The notes under the pieces were generated by a model. That model had not been told where the DNA came from. It made no database searches and saw only the letters and a list, made by a program, of their open reading frames with translations. Of a DNA stretch of 64,000 nt, positions 1 to 13,100 are shown one piece after another. The translations under genes and the position numbers were made by a program. Position 1 is the first letter of the stretch; every line of letters starts with the position of its first letter. Source of the stretch: Saccoglossus kowalevskii (taxonomy: Eukaryota > Hemichordata > Enteropneusta > Harrimaniidae); assembly GCF_000003605.2 (NCBI RefSeq), contig NW_003113394.1, forward strand, positions 35,512-99,511, written 5' to 3'.

Positions 1-890
1 ATTGCAGTCATCACATTTATCAGTTAGTTATTGCAGTCATCACATTTATCTGTTGGCTATTGCAGTCATCACATATATCTGTTAGTTATTACAGCCATCA
101 CATTTATCTGTTAGCTATTGCAGTCATCACATTTATCTGTTAGCTATTGCAGTCATCACATTTATCAGTTAGTTATTGCAGTCATCACATTTATCTGTTA
201 GTTATTGCAGTCATCACATTTATCTGTTAGTTATTACAGCCATCACATTTATCTGTTAGCTATTGCAGTCATCACATGTATCAGTTAGTTATTGCAGTCA
301 TCACATTTATCTGTTGGCTATTGCAGTCATCACATATATCTGTTAGCTATTGCAGTCATCACATTTATCTGTTGGCTATTGCAGTCATCACATTTATCTG
401 TTAGCTATTGCAGTCATCACATTTATTTGTTAGCTATTGCAGTCATCATATTTATCTGTTAGGTATTGCAGTCATCACATTTATCTGTTAGCTATTGCAG
501 TCATCACATTTATCTATTAGCTATTGCAGTCATCACATTTATCTATTAGCAATTGCAGCCATCACATTTATTTGTTAGTTATTGTAGTCATCACATTTAT
601 CTGTTAGCTATTGCAGTCATCACATATATATGTTAGTTTTTGTAGCCATCACATTTATCTTTTAGCTATTGCAAAACATCACATTTATCTGTTAGCTATT
701 GCAGTCATCACATTTATCTGTTAGCTATTGCAGTCATCACATTTATCTATTGGCTATTTCAGTCATCACATATATCTGTTAGGTATTGCCGTCATCTCAT
801 TTATCTGTTAGCTATTGCAGTCATCACATTTATCTGTTAGCTATTGCAGTCATCACATTTATCTGTTAGCTATTGCAGTCATCACATTTA
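1..890 (+). repeat. Mixed-variant block, left end of window
   Basis: This block mixes ATCAGTTAG, GTTGGCTATT and TTACAGCC units with consensus units. Positions 1-370 match 52,819-53,188 at an offset of 52,818 with one difference seen (GTCATC near 299 against GTAATC near 53,117). The match includes the marker ATGTATCAGTTAG at 276 and 53,094. The block then becomes ordinary, with a TTTTTGTAGCC unit near 637 and a damaged GCAAAACATC unit at 671 that I saw nowhere else. No coding or regulatory signal was seen. Confidence 0.85.
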
Positions 891-2170
891 TCTGTTATCT
901 GTTAGCTGTTGCAGTCATCACATTTATCTGTTAGCTACTGCAGTCATCACATATATCTGTTAGCTATTGCAGTCATCACATTTATCTTTTCGCTACTGCA
1001 GTCATCACATATATCTGTTAGCTATTGCAGTCATCACATTTATCTGTTAGCTATTGCAGTCATCACATTTATCTGTTAGCTATTGCAGTCATCACATTTA
1101 TCTGTTAGCTATTGCAGTCATCACATTTATCTGTTAGTTATTGCAGTCATCACATTTATCTGTCAGCTATTGCAGTCATCACATTAATCTGTTAGCTATT
1201 GCAGACATCACATTTATCTGTTAGCTACTGCAGTCATCACATATATCTGTTAGCTATTGCAGTCATCACATTTATCTTTTCGCTACTGCAGTCATCACAT
1301 ATATCTGTTAGCTATTGCAGTCATCACATTTATCTGTTAGCTATTGCAGTCATCACATTTATCTGTTAGCTATTGCAGTCATCACATTTATCTGTTAGCT
1401 ATTGCAGTCATCACATTTATCTGTTAGCTATTGCAGTCATCACATTTATCTGTTATCTGTTAGCTGTTGCAGTCATCACATTTATCTGTTAGCTACTGCA
1501 GTCATCACATATATCTGTTAGCTATTGCAGTCATCACATTTATCTTTTCGCTACTGCAGTCATCACATATATCTGTTAGCTATTGCAGTCATCACATTTA
1601 TCTGTTAGCTATTGCAGTCATCACATTTATCTGTTAGCTATTGCAGTCATCACATTTATCTGTTAGCTATTGCAGTCATCACATTTATCTGTTAGTTATT
1701 GCAGTCATCACATTTATCTGTCAGCTATTGCAGTCATCACATTAATCTGTTAGCTATTGCAGACATCACATTTATCTGTTAGCTATTGTAGTCATCACAT
1801 TTATCTGTTAGCTATTGCAGTCATCACATTTATCTGTTAGTTATTGCAGTCATCACATTTATCTGTCAGCTATTGCAGTCATCACATTAATCTGTTAGCT
1901 ATTGCAGTCATCACATTTATCTGTTAGCTATTGCAGTCATCACATTAATCTGTTAGTTATTGCAGCCATCACATATATCTGCTAGCTATTGCAGTCATCA
2001 CATTTATCTGTTAGCTATTTCAGTCATCACATATATATGTTAGTTATTGCAGTCATCACATTTATCTGTTAGCTATTGCAGTCATCACATTTATCTGTTA
2101 GTTATTGCAGCCATCACATATATCTGCTAGCTATTGCAGTCATCACATTTATCTGTTAGCTATTTCAGTC
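891..2170 (+). repeat. F1 higher-order repeat cluster, copies 1 and 2
   Basis: Two F1 units start at the 7-bp duplication TCTGTTATCTG at 891 and 1,449, spaced 558 bp (19 units plus the extra 7). Each runs in the order GCTGTTGCAG, CTACTGCAG, CACATATATC, TTTTCGCTACTGCAG, followed by consensus units, TGTCAGC, CATTAATCTG and GCAGACATC units. The ACTGCAG change creates PstI sites absent from consensus units. The stretch from GCAGACATC at about 1,201 into a second ACTGCAG/TTTTCGC set near 1,220-1,290 is repeated near 12,850-12,940, so this cluster and the one at 12.5-13.1 kb share an ancestor. The 3' end carries CTGCTAGC units at about 1,980 and 2,127. Confidence 0.85.
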
Positions 2171-2600
2171 ATCACGTACTTCTGTTAGGTAATGCAGCCA
2201 TCACATTTATCTGTTAGCTTTTGCAGTCATCACATTTATCTGTTGGTTATTGCAGTCATCTCATTTATCTATTAGCTATTGCAGTCATTACATTTATCTG
2301 TTAGCTATTGCAGTCATCACATTTATCTGTTATCTGTTAGCTGTTGCAGTCATCACATTTATCTGTTAGCTACTGCAGTCATCACATATATCTGTTAGCT
2401 ATTGCAGTCATCACATTTATCTTTTCGCTACTGCAGTCATCACATATATCTGTTAGCTATTGCAGTCATCACATTTATCTGTTAGCTATGCAGTCATCAC
2501 ATTATCTGTTAGCTATGCAGTCATCACATATATCTGTTAGCTATTTCAGTCATCACATTTATCTGTTAGCTATTGCAGTCATCACATTTATCTGTTAGTT
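2171..2600 (+). repeat. F2 fragment joined to F1 copy 3
   Basis: A truncated F2 block starts with CACGTACTTCTG at about 2,174 and TAATGCAG at 2,190. It continues through TTGGTTATTG and CATTACAT, then stops before the TAATACAG unit and joins F1 at the TCTGTTATCTG of 2,326. The same junction occurs at 33,192 to 33,328, at an identical offset of 31,002. The two are therefore copies of one rearranged segment, not independent joins. Two units near 2,485-2,520 lack one T each (CTATGCAG), which opens the longest forward frame here; that frame is only satellite translation. Confidence 0.83.
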
Positions 2601-4065
2601 ATTGCAGTCATCACATTTATCTGTTAGCTATTGCAGTCATCACATTTATCTGTTAGCTATTGCAGTCATCACATTTATCTGTTAGCTATTGCAGTCATCA
2701 CATTTATCTTTTAAGATATTGCAATCATCACATTTATCTGTTAGTTATTGCAGTCATCACATTTATCTGTTAGCTATTGCAGTCATCAGATTTATCTGTT
2801 AGCTATTGCAGTCATCACATTTATCTGTTAGTTATTGCAGTCATCACATTTATCTGTTAGCTATTGCAGTCATCACATGTATCTGTTAGCTATTGCCGTC
2901 ATCTCATTTATCTGTTAGCTATTGCAGTCATCACATTTATCTGTTAGCTATTGCAGTCATCACATTTATCTGTTCGTTATTGCAGTCATCACATTTATCT
3001 GTTAGCTATTGCAGTCATCACATTTATCTGTTAACTATTGCAGTCATCAAATTTATCTGTTAGCTATTGCAGTCATCACATTTATCTGTTAGCTATTGCA
3101 GTCATCACATTTATCTGTTAGCTATTGCAGTCATCACATTTATCTGTTAGCTGTTGCAGTCATCACATTTATCTGTTAGCTACTGCAGTCATCACATATA
3201 TCTGTTAGCTATTGCAGTCATCACATTTATCTGTTCGCTACTGCAGTCATCACATATATCTGTTAGCTATTGCAGTCATCACATTTATCTGTTAGCTATT
3301 GCAGTCATCACATTTATCTGTTAGCTATTGCAGTCATCACATTTATCTGTTAGCTATTGCAGTCATCACATTTATCTGTTAGTTATTGCAGTCATCACAT
3401 TTATCTGTTAGCTATTGCAGTCATCACATTTATCTGTTAGCTATTGCAGTCATCACATTTATCTGTTAGTTATTGCAGTCATCACATTGATCTGTTAGCT
3501 ATTACAGTCATCACATTTATCTGTTGGCTATTTCAGTCATCACATATATCTGTTAGGTATTGCCGTCATCTCATTTATCTGTTAGCTATTGCAGTCATCA
3601 CATTTATATGTTAGTTATTGCAGTCATCACATTTATCTGTTAGCTATTGCAGTCATCACAAATATCTGTTAGCTTTTGCCGTCATGTCATTTATCTGTTA
3701 GCTATTACAGTCATCACATTTATCTGTTAACTATTGCAGTCATCCCATTTATGTGTTAGCTATTACAGTCATCACATTTATCTGTTAGCTATTGCAGTCA
3801 TCACATTTATCTGTTAGCTATTGCACTCATCACATATATCTGTTAGCTATTGCAGTCATCACATTTATCTGTTAGCTATTGCAGTCATCACATTTATCTG
3901 TTAGCTATTGCAGTCATCACATTTATCTGTTAGCTATTGCAGTCATCTTATATATCTGTTAGCTATTGCAGTCATCACATTTATCTGTTAGCTATTGCAG
4001 TCATCACATTTATCTGTTAGCTATTGCAGTCATCACATTTATCTTTTAGCTATTGCTGTCATCAC
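2601..4065 (+). repeat. Mixed block with F5 and GTTAAC markers
   Basis: The block starts near consensus with a CTTTTAAGATATTG unit at about 2,709. A GTTAAC unit at 3,030 lies 120 bp before GCTGTTG at 3,150, the same spacing as at 13,193/13,313 and 42,132/42,252, and is followed by PstI-type ACTGCAG units. An F5 set lies near 3,658 (ACAAATATCTG then TTTTGCCGTCATG). No gene-like sequence was seen. Confidence 0.8.
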
Positions 4066-5540
4066 ATTTATCTGTTAGCTATTGCAGTCATCACATTTAT
4101 CTGTTAGCTATTGCAGTCATCCCATTTATCTGTTAGCTATAGCAGTCATCACATTTATCTGTTAGCTGTTGCAGTCATCACATTTATCTGTTTGCTACTG
4201 CAGTCATCACATATATCTGTTAGCTATTGCAGTCATCACATTTATCTGTTCGCTACTGCAGTCATCACATATATCTGTTAGCTATTGCAGTCATCACATT
4301 TATCTGTTAGCTATTGCAGTCATCACATTTATCTGTTAGCTATTGCAGTCATCACATTTATCTGTTAGCTATTGCAGTAATCACATTTATCTGTTAGTTA
4401 TTGCAGTCATCACATTTATCTGTTAGCTATTGCAGTCATCACATTTATCTATTAGCTATTGCAGACATCACATTTATCTGTTAGCTATTGCAGTCAACAC
4501 ATTTATCTGTTAGCTATTGTAGTCATCACATTTATCTGTTAGCTATTGCAGTCATCACAGTTATCTGTTAGTTATTGCAGTCATCACATTTATCTATTAG
4601 ATATTGCAGTCATTACATTTATCTGTTAGCTAATACAGTCATCATATTCATCTGTTAGCTATTGCAGTCATCACATATCTCTTAGCTATTGCATTCATCT
4701 CATTTATTTGTTAGCTATTGCAGTCATCACATTCATCTCTTAGCTATTGCAGTCATCACATATCTCTTAGATATTGCTTTCATCTCATTTATTTGTTAGC
4801 TATTGCAATCATCACATTTATCTGTTAGTTATTGCAGTCATCACATTTATCTGTTAGCTATTGCAGTCGTCACATATATCTGTTAGCTTTTGTCGTCATC
4901 TCATTTGTCTGTTAGCTATTACAGTCATCACATATATCTGTTAGCTATTGCCGTCATCTCATTTATCTGTTAGCTATTGCAGTCATCACATTTATCTGTT
5001 AGCTATTGCAGTCATCAAATTATCTGTTAGCTATTGCAGTCATCACATATATCTGTCAGTTATTGCAGTCATCACATTTATCTGTTAGCTATTGCAGTCG
5101 TCACATTTATCTGTTAGCTATTGCAGACATCACATTTATCTGTTAGCTATTGTAGTCATCACATATATCTGTTAGCTTTTGTCGTCATCTCATTTGTCTG
5201 TTAGCTATTACAGTCATCACATTTATCTGTTAGCTATTGCCGTCATCTCATTTATCTGTTAGCTATTGCAGTCATCACATTTATCTGTTAGCTATTGCAG
5301 TCATCACATTATCTGTTAGCTATTGCAGTCATCACATATATCTGTTAGCTATTTCAGTCATCACATTTATCTGTTAGCTATTGCAGTCATCACATTTATC
5401 TGTTAGTTATTGCAGTCATCACATTTATCTGTTAGCTATTGCAGTCATCACATTTATCTGTTAGCTATTGCAGTCATCACATTTATCTGTTAAGATATTG
5501 CAGTCATCACATTTATCTGTTAGTTATTGCAGTCATCACA
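4066..5540 (+). repeat. PstI-type, F2 and F4 mosaic
   Basis: From about 4,066 to 4,595 this block matches 53,326-53,855 at an offset of exactly 49,260 with about six single-base differences and no indel. Shared markers include CATCCCAT at 4,119 and the CTATAGCAG unit after it. An F2 part follows with TAATACAG near 4,629 and the private CATCATATTCATC variant, again shared with 53,951. Two F4 sets (TTTTGTCGTCATCTC) sit near 4,890 and 5,177. The second is part of a segment also found at 31.37 and 60.63 kb. Confidence 0.83.
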
Positions 5541-6450
5541 TTTATCTGTTAGCTACTGCAGTCATCACATTGATCTGTTAGCTATTGCAGTCATCACATT
5601 TATCTGTTAGCTATTGCAGTCATCACATTTATCTGTTAGCTATTGCAGTCATCATATTTATCTGTTAGTTATTGCAGTCATCACATTTATCTGTTAGCTA
5701 TTGCAGTCATCACATTTATCTGTTAGCTATTGCAGACATCACATTCATCTGTTAGCTATTGCAGTCATCACATTTATCTGTTAGCTATTGTAGTCATCAC
5801 ATTTATCTGTTAGCTATTGCAGTCATCACAGTTATCTGTTAGTTATTGCAGTCATCACATTTATCTGTTATCTATTGCAGTCATCACATATATCTGTTAG
5901 CTATTGCCGCCATCTCAATTATCTGTTAGCTATTGCAGTCATCACATTTATCTGTTAGCTATTGCAGTCATCACATTTATCTGTTAGTTATTGCAGCCAT
6001 CACATATATCTGCTAGCTATTGCAGTCATCACATTTATCTGTTAGCTATTTCAGTCATCACATTTATCTGTTAGCTATTGCAGTCATCACATTATCTGTT
6101 GGCTATTGCAGTCATCACATACTTCTGTTAGGTAATGCAGCCATCACATTTATCTGTTAGCTTTTGCAGTCATCACATTTATCTGTTGGTTATTGCAGTC
6201 ATCTCATTTATCTATTAGCTATTGCAGTCATTACATGTATCTGTTAGGTAATACAGTCATCACATTCATCTGTTAGCTATTGCAGTCATCACATATCTCT
6301 TAGCTATTGCATTCATCTCATTTATTTGTTAGCTATTGCAGTCATCACATTCATCTCTTAGCTATTGCAGTCATCACATATCTCTTAGCTATTGCATTCA
6401 TCTCGTTTATTTGTTAGCTATTGCAGTCATCACATTTATCTGTTAGCTAC
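5541..6450 (+). repeat. Near-consensus units then F2 copy
   Basis: Consensus-like units with CACAGTTATC and CATCTCAATTATC variants lead to a full F2 block from about 6,115 (CATACTTCTG) through TAATGCAG, TTGGTTATTG, GGTAATACAG and two CTCTTAG/TTTGTTAG cycles ending near 6,420. Here the usual GCTAATACAG is GGTAATACAG, which marks this copy. Confidence 0.8.
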
Positions 6451-7715
6451 TGCAGTCATCACATTTATCTGTTAGCTATTGCAGTCATCACATTTATCTG
6501 TTAGCTATTGCAGTCATCACATTTATCTGTTAGTTATTGCAGTCGTCACATTTATCTGTTAGCTATTGAAGTCATCATATTTATCTGTTAGCTATTGCAG
6601 ACATCACATTCATCTGTTAGCTATTGCAATCATCACATTTATCTGTTAGTTATTGCAGTCATCACATTTATCTGTTAGCTATTGCAGTCATCACATTTAT
6701 CTGTTAGCTACTGCAGTCATCACATTTATCTATTAGTTATTGCAGTCATCACATTTATCTGTTAGCTATTGCAGTCATCACATTTATCTGTTAGCTATTG
6801 CAGTCATCTTATATATCTGTTAGCTATTGCAGTCATCACATTTATCTGTTAGCTATTGCAGTCATCACATTTATCTGTTAGCTATTGCAGTCATCACATT
6901 TATCTTTTAAGATATTGCAATCATCACATTTATCTGTTAGTTATTGCAGTCATCACATTTATCTGTTAGCTATTGCAGTCATCACATTTATCTGTTAGCT
7001 ATTGCAGTAATCACATTTATCTGTTAGTTATTGCAGTCATCATATTTATCTGTTAGTTATTGCAGTCATCACATTTATCTGTTAGCTATTGCAGTCATCA
7101 CATTTATCTGTTAGCTATTGCAGTCATCACATTTATCTGTTAGCTATTGCAGTCATCACATTTATCTGATTGTTATTGCAGTCATCACATTTATCTGTTA
7201 GCTATTGCAGTCATCACAGTTATCTGTTAGCTATTGCAGTCATCACATTTATCTGTTAGTTATTGCAGTCATCACATTTATCTGTTAGCTATTGCAGTCA
7301 TCACATGTATCTGTTAACTATTGCAGTCATCACATTTATCTGTTAGCTATTGCAGTCATCACATTTATCTGTTAGCTATTGCATTCATCACATTTATCTG
7401 TTAGTTATTGCAGTCATCGCATTTATCTGTTAGCTATTGTAGTCACCATATTTATCTGTTAGCTATTGCAGACATCACATTAATCTGTTAGCTATTGCAA
7501 TCATCACATTTATCTGTTAGTTATTGCAGTCATCACATTTATCTGTTAGTTATTGCAGCCATCACATATATCTGCTAGCTATTGCAGTCATCACATATAT
7601 CTGTTAGGTATTGCCGTCATCTCATTTATCTGTTAGCTATTGCAGTCATCACATTTATCTGTTAGCTATTGCAGTCATCACATTTATCTGTTAGCTATTG
7701 CAGTCATCACATTTA
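6451..7715 (+). repeat. Near-consensus block with scattered variants
   Basis: Most units are consensus or one change away. Markers are ACTGCAG units near 6,449 and 6,709, CATCTTATATATC near 6,815, CTTTTAAGATATTG near 6,904, and a GTAGTCACCATAT unit near 7,439 that recurs near 39,810. The latter, with the GCATTCATC unit before it, ties this segment to 39.7-39.9 kb. Confidence 0.78.
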
Positions 7716-8520
7716 TCTGTTATCTGTTAGCTGTTGCAGTCATCACATTTATCTGTTAGCTACTGCAGTCATCACATATATATGTTAGCTATTGCAGTCA
7801 TCACATTTATCTTTTCGCTACTGCATTCATCACATATATCTGTTAGCTATTGCAGTCATCACATTTATCTGTTAGCTATTGCAGTCATCACATTTATCTG
7901 TTAGCTATTGCAGTCATCACATTTATCTGTTAGCTATTGCAGTCATCACATTTATCTGTTAGTTATTGCAGTCATCACATTTATCTGTAAGCTATTGCAG
8001 TCATCACATTAATCTGTTAGCTATTGCAGACATCACATTTATCTGTTAGCTATTGCAGTCATCACATTTATCTGTTAGCTATTGTAGTCATCACATTTAT
8101 CTGTTAGCTATTGCACTCATCACAGTTATCTGTTAGTTATTGCAGTCATCACATTTATCTGTTATCTATAGCAGTCATCACATATATCTGTTAGCTATTG
8201 CAGTCATCTCAATTATCTGTTAGCTATTGCAGTCATCACATTTATCTGTTAGCTATTGCAGTCATCACATTTATCTGTTAGTTATTGCAGCCATCACATA
8301 TATCTGCTAGCTATTGCAGTCATCACATTTATCTGTTAGCTATTTCAGTCATCACATATATATGTTAGTTATTGCAGTCATCACATTTATCTGTTAGCTG
8401 TTTGCAGTCATCACATATATATGTTAGTTATTGCAGCCATCACATATATCTGCTAGCTATTGCAGTCATCACATTTATCTGTTAGCTATTGCAGTCATCA
8501 CATTTATCTTGTAAGATATT
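7716..8520 (+). repeat. F1 copy 4 with ACTGCATTC variant
   Basis: An F1 unit starts at 7,716. Its second PstI-type unit reads ACTGCATTC instead of ACTGCAGTC, and TGTAAGC occurs at 7,986. Both private variants recur at 37.15 and 37,314, so this segment and 37,045-37,860 are copies. The offset is 29,329 at the start, 29,328 after a one-base loss in the right copy, and 29,386 after a two-unit (58 bp) duplication in the right copy. CTGCTAGC units lie near 8,308 and 8,448. Confidence 0.84.
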
Positions 8521-9040
8521 GCAATCATCACATTTATCTGTTAGTTATTGCAGTCATCACATTTATCTGTTAGCTATTGCAGTCATCAGATTTATCTGTT
8601 AGGTATTGCAGTCATCACATTTATCTGTTAGTTATTGCAGTCATCACATTTATCTGTTAGGTATTGCAGTCATCACATGTATCTGTTAGCTATTGCCGTC
8701 ATCTCATTTATCTGTTAGCTATTGCAGTCATCACATTTATCTGTTAGCTATTGCAGTCATCACATTTATCTGTTCGTTATTGCAGTCATCACATTTATCT
8801 GTTAGCTATTGCAGTCATCACATTTATCTGTTAACTATTGCAGTCATCACATTTATCTGTTAGCTATTGCAGTCATCACATTTATTTGTTAGCTATTGCA
8901 GTCATCACATTTATGTGTTAGCTACTGCAGTCATCACATATATCTGTTAGCTATGCAGTCATCACATTTATCTGTTGGTACGGCAGTCATCACATATATC
9001 TGTTAGCTATTGCAGTCATCTATATATATGTAGCTATGCA
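8521..9040 (+). repeat. Mixed block ending in an indel cluster
   Basis: Ordinary units include GTTAAC near 8,832. From about 8,940 to 9,040 the periodicity becomes ragged: several units lack one or more bases (CTATGCAG, TTGGTACGGCAG, CATCTATATATATG, TGTAGC). The loss of single bases in T runs resembles sequencing error, but CTATGCAG is also inherited elsewhere in the array, so some may be real. Confidence 0.75.
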
Positions 9041-9440
9041 GCCATCACATTTATCTGTTAGCTTTTGCAGTCATCACATTTATCTGTTGGTTATTGCAGT
9101 CATCTCATTTATCTATTAGCTATTGCAGTCATTACATTTATCTGTTTGCTAATACAGTCATCACATTCATCTGTTAGCTATTGCAGTCATCACATATCTC
9201 TTAGCTATGCATTCATCTCATTTATTTGTTAGCTATTGCAGTCATCACATTCATCTCTTAGCTATTGCAGTCATCACATATCTCTTAGCTATTTCATTCA
9301 TCTCATTTATTTGTTAGCTATTGCAGTCATCACATTTATCTGTTAGCTATTGCAGTCATCACATTTATCTGTTAGCTATTGCAGTCATCACATTTATCTG
9401 TTAGCTATTGCAGTCATCACATTTATCTGTTAGCTATTGC
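9041..9440 (+). repeat. F2 copy with GTTTGCTAATACAG
   Basis: This is a full F2 order: TTTTGCAG, TTGGTTATTG, CATCTCATTTATCTATTAG, CATTACAT, TAATACAG and two CTCTTAG/TTTGTTAG cycles. Two private variants, TTTGCTAATACAG at 9,144 and CTATTTCATTC at 9,289, recur at 63,757 and 63,903 (offset 54,613-54,614), so the right end of the window repeats this segment. A one-base loss (CTATGCATTC) near 9,206 explains the one-base shift. Confidence 0.84.
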
Positions 9441-10585
9441 AGTCATCACATTTATCTGTTAGCTATTGCAGTCATCACATTTATCTGTTAGCTACTGCAG
9501 TCATCACATATATCTGTTAGCCATTGCAGTCATCACATTTATCTGTTAGCTATTGCAGTCATCACATTTATATGTTAGTTATTGCAGTCATCACATTTAT
9601 CTGTTAGCTATTGCAGTCATCACAAATATCTGTTAGCTTTTGCCGTCATCTCATTTATCTGTTAGCTATTACAGTCATCACATTTATCTGTTAACTATTG
9701 CAGCCATCTCATTTATCTGTTAGCTATTGCGGTCATCACATTTATCTGTTAGCTACTGCAGTCATCACATTTATCTGTTAGCTATTGCAGTCATCACATA
9801 TATCTGTTAGCTATTGCAGTAATCACATATATCTGTTAGCTATTGCAGTCATCACATTTATCTGTTAGCTATTGCAGTCATCATATATATCTGTTAGCTA
9901 TTGCAGTAATCACATATATCTGTTAGCTATTGCAGTCATCACATTTATCTGTTAGCTATTGCAGTCATCATATATATCTGTTAGCTATTGCAGTCATCAC
10001 ATTTATCTGTTAGCTATTGCAATCATCATATATATCTGTTAGCTATTGCAGTCATCACATTTATCTGTTAGCTATTGCAGTCATCACATGTATCTGTTAG
10101 CTATTGCCGTCATCTCATTTATCTGTTAGCTATTGCAGTCATCACATTTATCTGTTAGCTATTGCAGTCATCACATTTATCTGTTAGCTATTGCAGTCAT
10201 CACATTTATCTGTTAGCTATTGCAGTCATCACATTTATCTGTTAGCTATTGCAGTCATCACATAAATCTGTTAGCTTTTGCCGTCATCTTATTTATCTGT
10301 TAGCTATTGCAGTCATCACATTTATCTGTTAGTTATTGCAGTTATCACATTTATCTGTTAGCTATTACAGTCATCACATTTATAAGTTAGCTATTGCAGT
10401 CATCACATTTATCTGTTAGCTATTGCAGTCATCACATTTATCTATTGGCAATTTCAGTCATCACATATATCTGTTAGGTATTGCCGTCATCTCATTTATC
10501 TGTTAGCTATTGCAGTCATCACATTTATCTGTTAGCTATTGCAGTCATCACATTTATCTGTTAGCTATTGCAGTCATCACATTTA
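9441..10585 (+). repeat. F5 higher-order repeat, copy 1, with 87-bp sub-period
   Basis: The marker ACAAAT at 9,622 begins an ordered run: TTTTGCCGTCATC, TTACAGTC, GTTAACTATT, an ACTGCAG unit, then GCAGTAATC at 9,819 and 9,906. The last two are exactly three units (87 bp) apart and alternate with CATCATATATATC units. The same order with the same 197-bp spacing occurs from 14,926 and 19,359. Near 10,381 a TATAAGTTAG unit and an upstream GCAGTTATC unit also recur at 19,190. Confidence 0.84.
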
Positions 10586-13100
10586 TCTGTTATCTGTTAG
10601 CTGTTGCAGTCATCACATTTATCTGTTAGCTACTGCAGTCATCACATATATCTGTTAGCTATTGCAGTCATCACATTTATCTTTTCGCTACTGCAGTCAT
10701 CACATATATCTGTTAGCTATTGCAGTCATCACATTTATCTGTTAGCTATTGCAGTCATCACATTTATCTGTTAGCTATTGCAGTCATCACATTTATCTGT
10801 TAGCTATTGCAGTCATCACATTTATCTGTTAGTTATTGCAGTCATCACATTTATCTGTCAGCTATTGCAGTCATCACATTAATCTGTTAGCTATTGCAGA
10901 CATCACATTTATCTGTTAGCTATTGCAGTCATCACATTTATCTGTTAGCTATTGTAGTCATCACATTTATCTGTTAGCTATTGCAGTCATCACATTTATC
11001 TGTTAGCTATTGCAGTCATCACATTTATCTGTTAGTTATTGCAGTCATCACATTTATCTGTTAGCTATTACAGTCATCACATTTATCTGTTAGCTATTGC
11101 AGTCATCACATTTATCTGTTAGCTATTGCAGTCATCACATTTATCTATTGGCTATTTCAGTCATCACATATATCTGTTAGGTATTGCCGTCATCTCATTT
11201 ATCTGTTAGCTATTGCAGTCATCACATTTATCTGTTAGCTATTGCAGTCATCACATTTATCTGTTAGCTATTGCAGTCATCACATTTATCTGTTATCTGT
11301 TAGCTGTTGCAGTCATCACATTTATCTGTTAGCTACTGCAGTCATCACATATATCTGTTAGCTATTGCAGTCATCACATTTATCTTTTCGCTACTGCAGT
11401 CATCACATATATCTGTTAGCTATTGCAGTCATCACATTTATCTGTTAGCTATTGCAGTCATCACATTTATCTGTTAGCTATTGCAGTCATCACATTTATC
11501 TGTTAGCTATTGCAGTCATCACATTTATCTGTTAGTTATTGCAGTCATCACATTTATCTGTCAGCTATTGCAGTCATCACATTAATCTGTTAGCTATTGC
11601 AGACATCACATTTATCTGTTAGCTATTGCAGTCATCACATTTATCTGTTAGCTATTGTAGTCATCACATTTATCTGTTAGCTATTGCAGTCATCACATTT
11701 ATCTGTTAGCTATTGCAGTCATCACATTTATCTGTTAGTTATTGCAGTCATCACATTTATCTGTCAGCTATTGCAGTCATCCATTAATCTGTTAGCTATT
11801 GCAGTCATCACATTTATCTGTTAGCTATTGCAGTTATCACATTTATCTGTTAGGTATTGTAGTCATCACATTTATCTGTTAGTTATTGCAGTCATCACAT
11901 TTATCTGTCAGCTATTGCAGTCATCACATTAATCTGTTAGCTATTGCAGACATCACATTTAACTGTTAGCTATTGTAGTCATCACATTTATCTGTTAGCT
12001 ATTGCAGTCATCACAGTTATCTGTTAGTTATTGCAGTCATCACAGTATCTGTTAGTTATTGCAGTCATCACATTTATCTGTTAGCTATTTCAGTCATCAC
12101 ATTTATCTGTTAGCTATTGCAGTCATCATATATATCTGTTACCTATTGCAGTCATCACATTTATCTGTTAGCTATTTCAGTCATAACATTTATCTGTTAG
12201 CTATTGCAGTCATCACATTTATCTGTTAGCTATTGCAGTCATCACATTTATCTGTTAGCTATTGCAGTCATCACATTTATCTGTTAGTTATTGCAGTCAT
12301 CACATTTATCTGTTAGCTATTACAGTCATCACATTTATCTGTTAGCTATTGCAGTCATCACATTTATCTGTTAGCTATTGCAGTCATCACATTTATCTAT
12401 TGGCTATTTCAGTCATCACATATATCTGTTAGGTATTGCCGTCATCTCATTTATCTGTTAGCTATTGCAGTCATCACATTTATCTGTTAGCTATTTCAGT
12501 CATCACATTTATCTGTTAGCTATTGCAGTCATCACATTTATCTGTTATCTGTTAGCTGTTGCAGTCATCACATTTATCTGTTAGCTACTGCAGTCATCAC
12601 ATATATCTGTTAGCTATTGCAGTCATCACATTTATCTTTTCGCTACTGCAGTCATCACATATATCTGTTAGCTATTGCAGTCATCACATTTATCTGTTAG
12701 CTATTGCAGTCATCACATTTATCTGTTAGCTATTGCAGTCATCACATTTATCTGTTAGCTATTGCAGTCATCACATTTATCTGTTAGTTATTGTAGTCAT
12801 CACATTTATCTGTCAGCTATTGCAGTCATCACATTAATCTGTTAGCTATTGCAGACATCACATTTATCTGTTAGCTACTGCAGTCATCACATATATCTGT
12901 TAGCTATTGCAGTCATCACATTTATCTTTTCGCTACTGCAGTCATCACATATATCTGTTAGCTATTGCAGTCATCACATTTATCTGTTAGCTATTGCAGT
13001 CATCACATTTATCTGTTAGCTATTGCAGTCATCACATTTATCTGTTAGCTATTGCAGTCATCACATTTATCTGTTAGCTATGCAGTCATCACATTTATCT
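10586..13100 (+). repeat. F1 higher-order repeat cluster, copies 5 to 8
   Basis: TCTGTTATCTG markers lie at 10,586, 11,289, 12,541 and 13,098. The first interval is 703 bp (24 units plus 7), the same as between 21,335 and 22,038. The third is 557 bp, near the 558 bp of 891-1,449. Within each unit the order is ACTGCAG, TTTTCGC, several consensus units, TGTCAGC, CATTAATC, GCAGACATC. The fourth marker is incomplete: it is followed by CTATGCAG rather than GCTGTTGCAG. A TTACC unit at 12,140 and TATTGGC at 12,399 recur with the same 259-bp spacing at 18,994 and 36,644. Confidence 0.85.

Noticed and set aside
2025-2045. TATA-like promoters at CACATATATATG units
   Set aside because: These are single-base variants of CACATTTATCTG scattered through the array with no downstream gene.
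2344-2598. 84-codon forward open frame, and similar frames at 16,712, 25,314, 42,517, 43,324, 57,046, 58,320, 60,020 and 63,678
   Set aside because: All translate the same satellite unit in three phases (29 residues per 87 bp). They stay open only because a variant removes the TAG or a base loss shifts phase, and most start at TTG. No codon bias, no conserved start context and no non-repeat sequence is present.
8940-9045. Mobile-element insertion or array boundary at the ragged stretch
   Set aside because: The core GCAGTCATC is still recognisable in each unit; only short losses and substitutions are present, with no foreign sequence, terminal repeat or target duplication.
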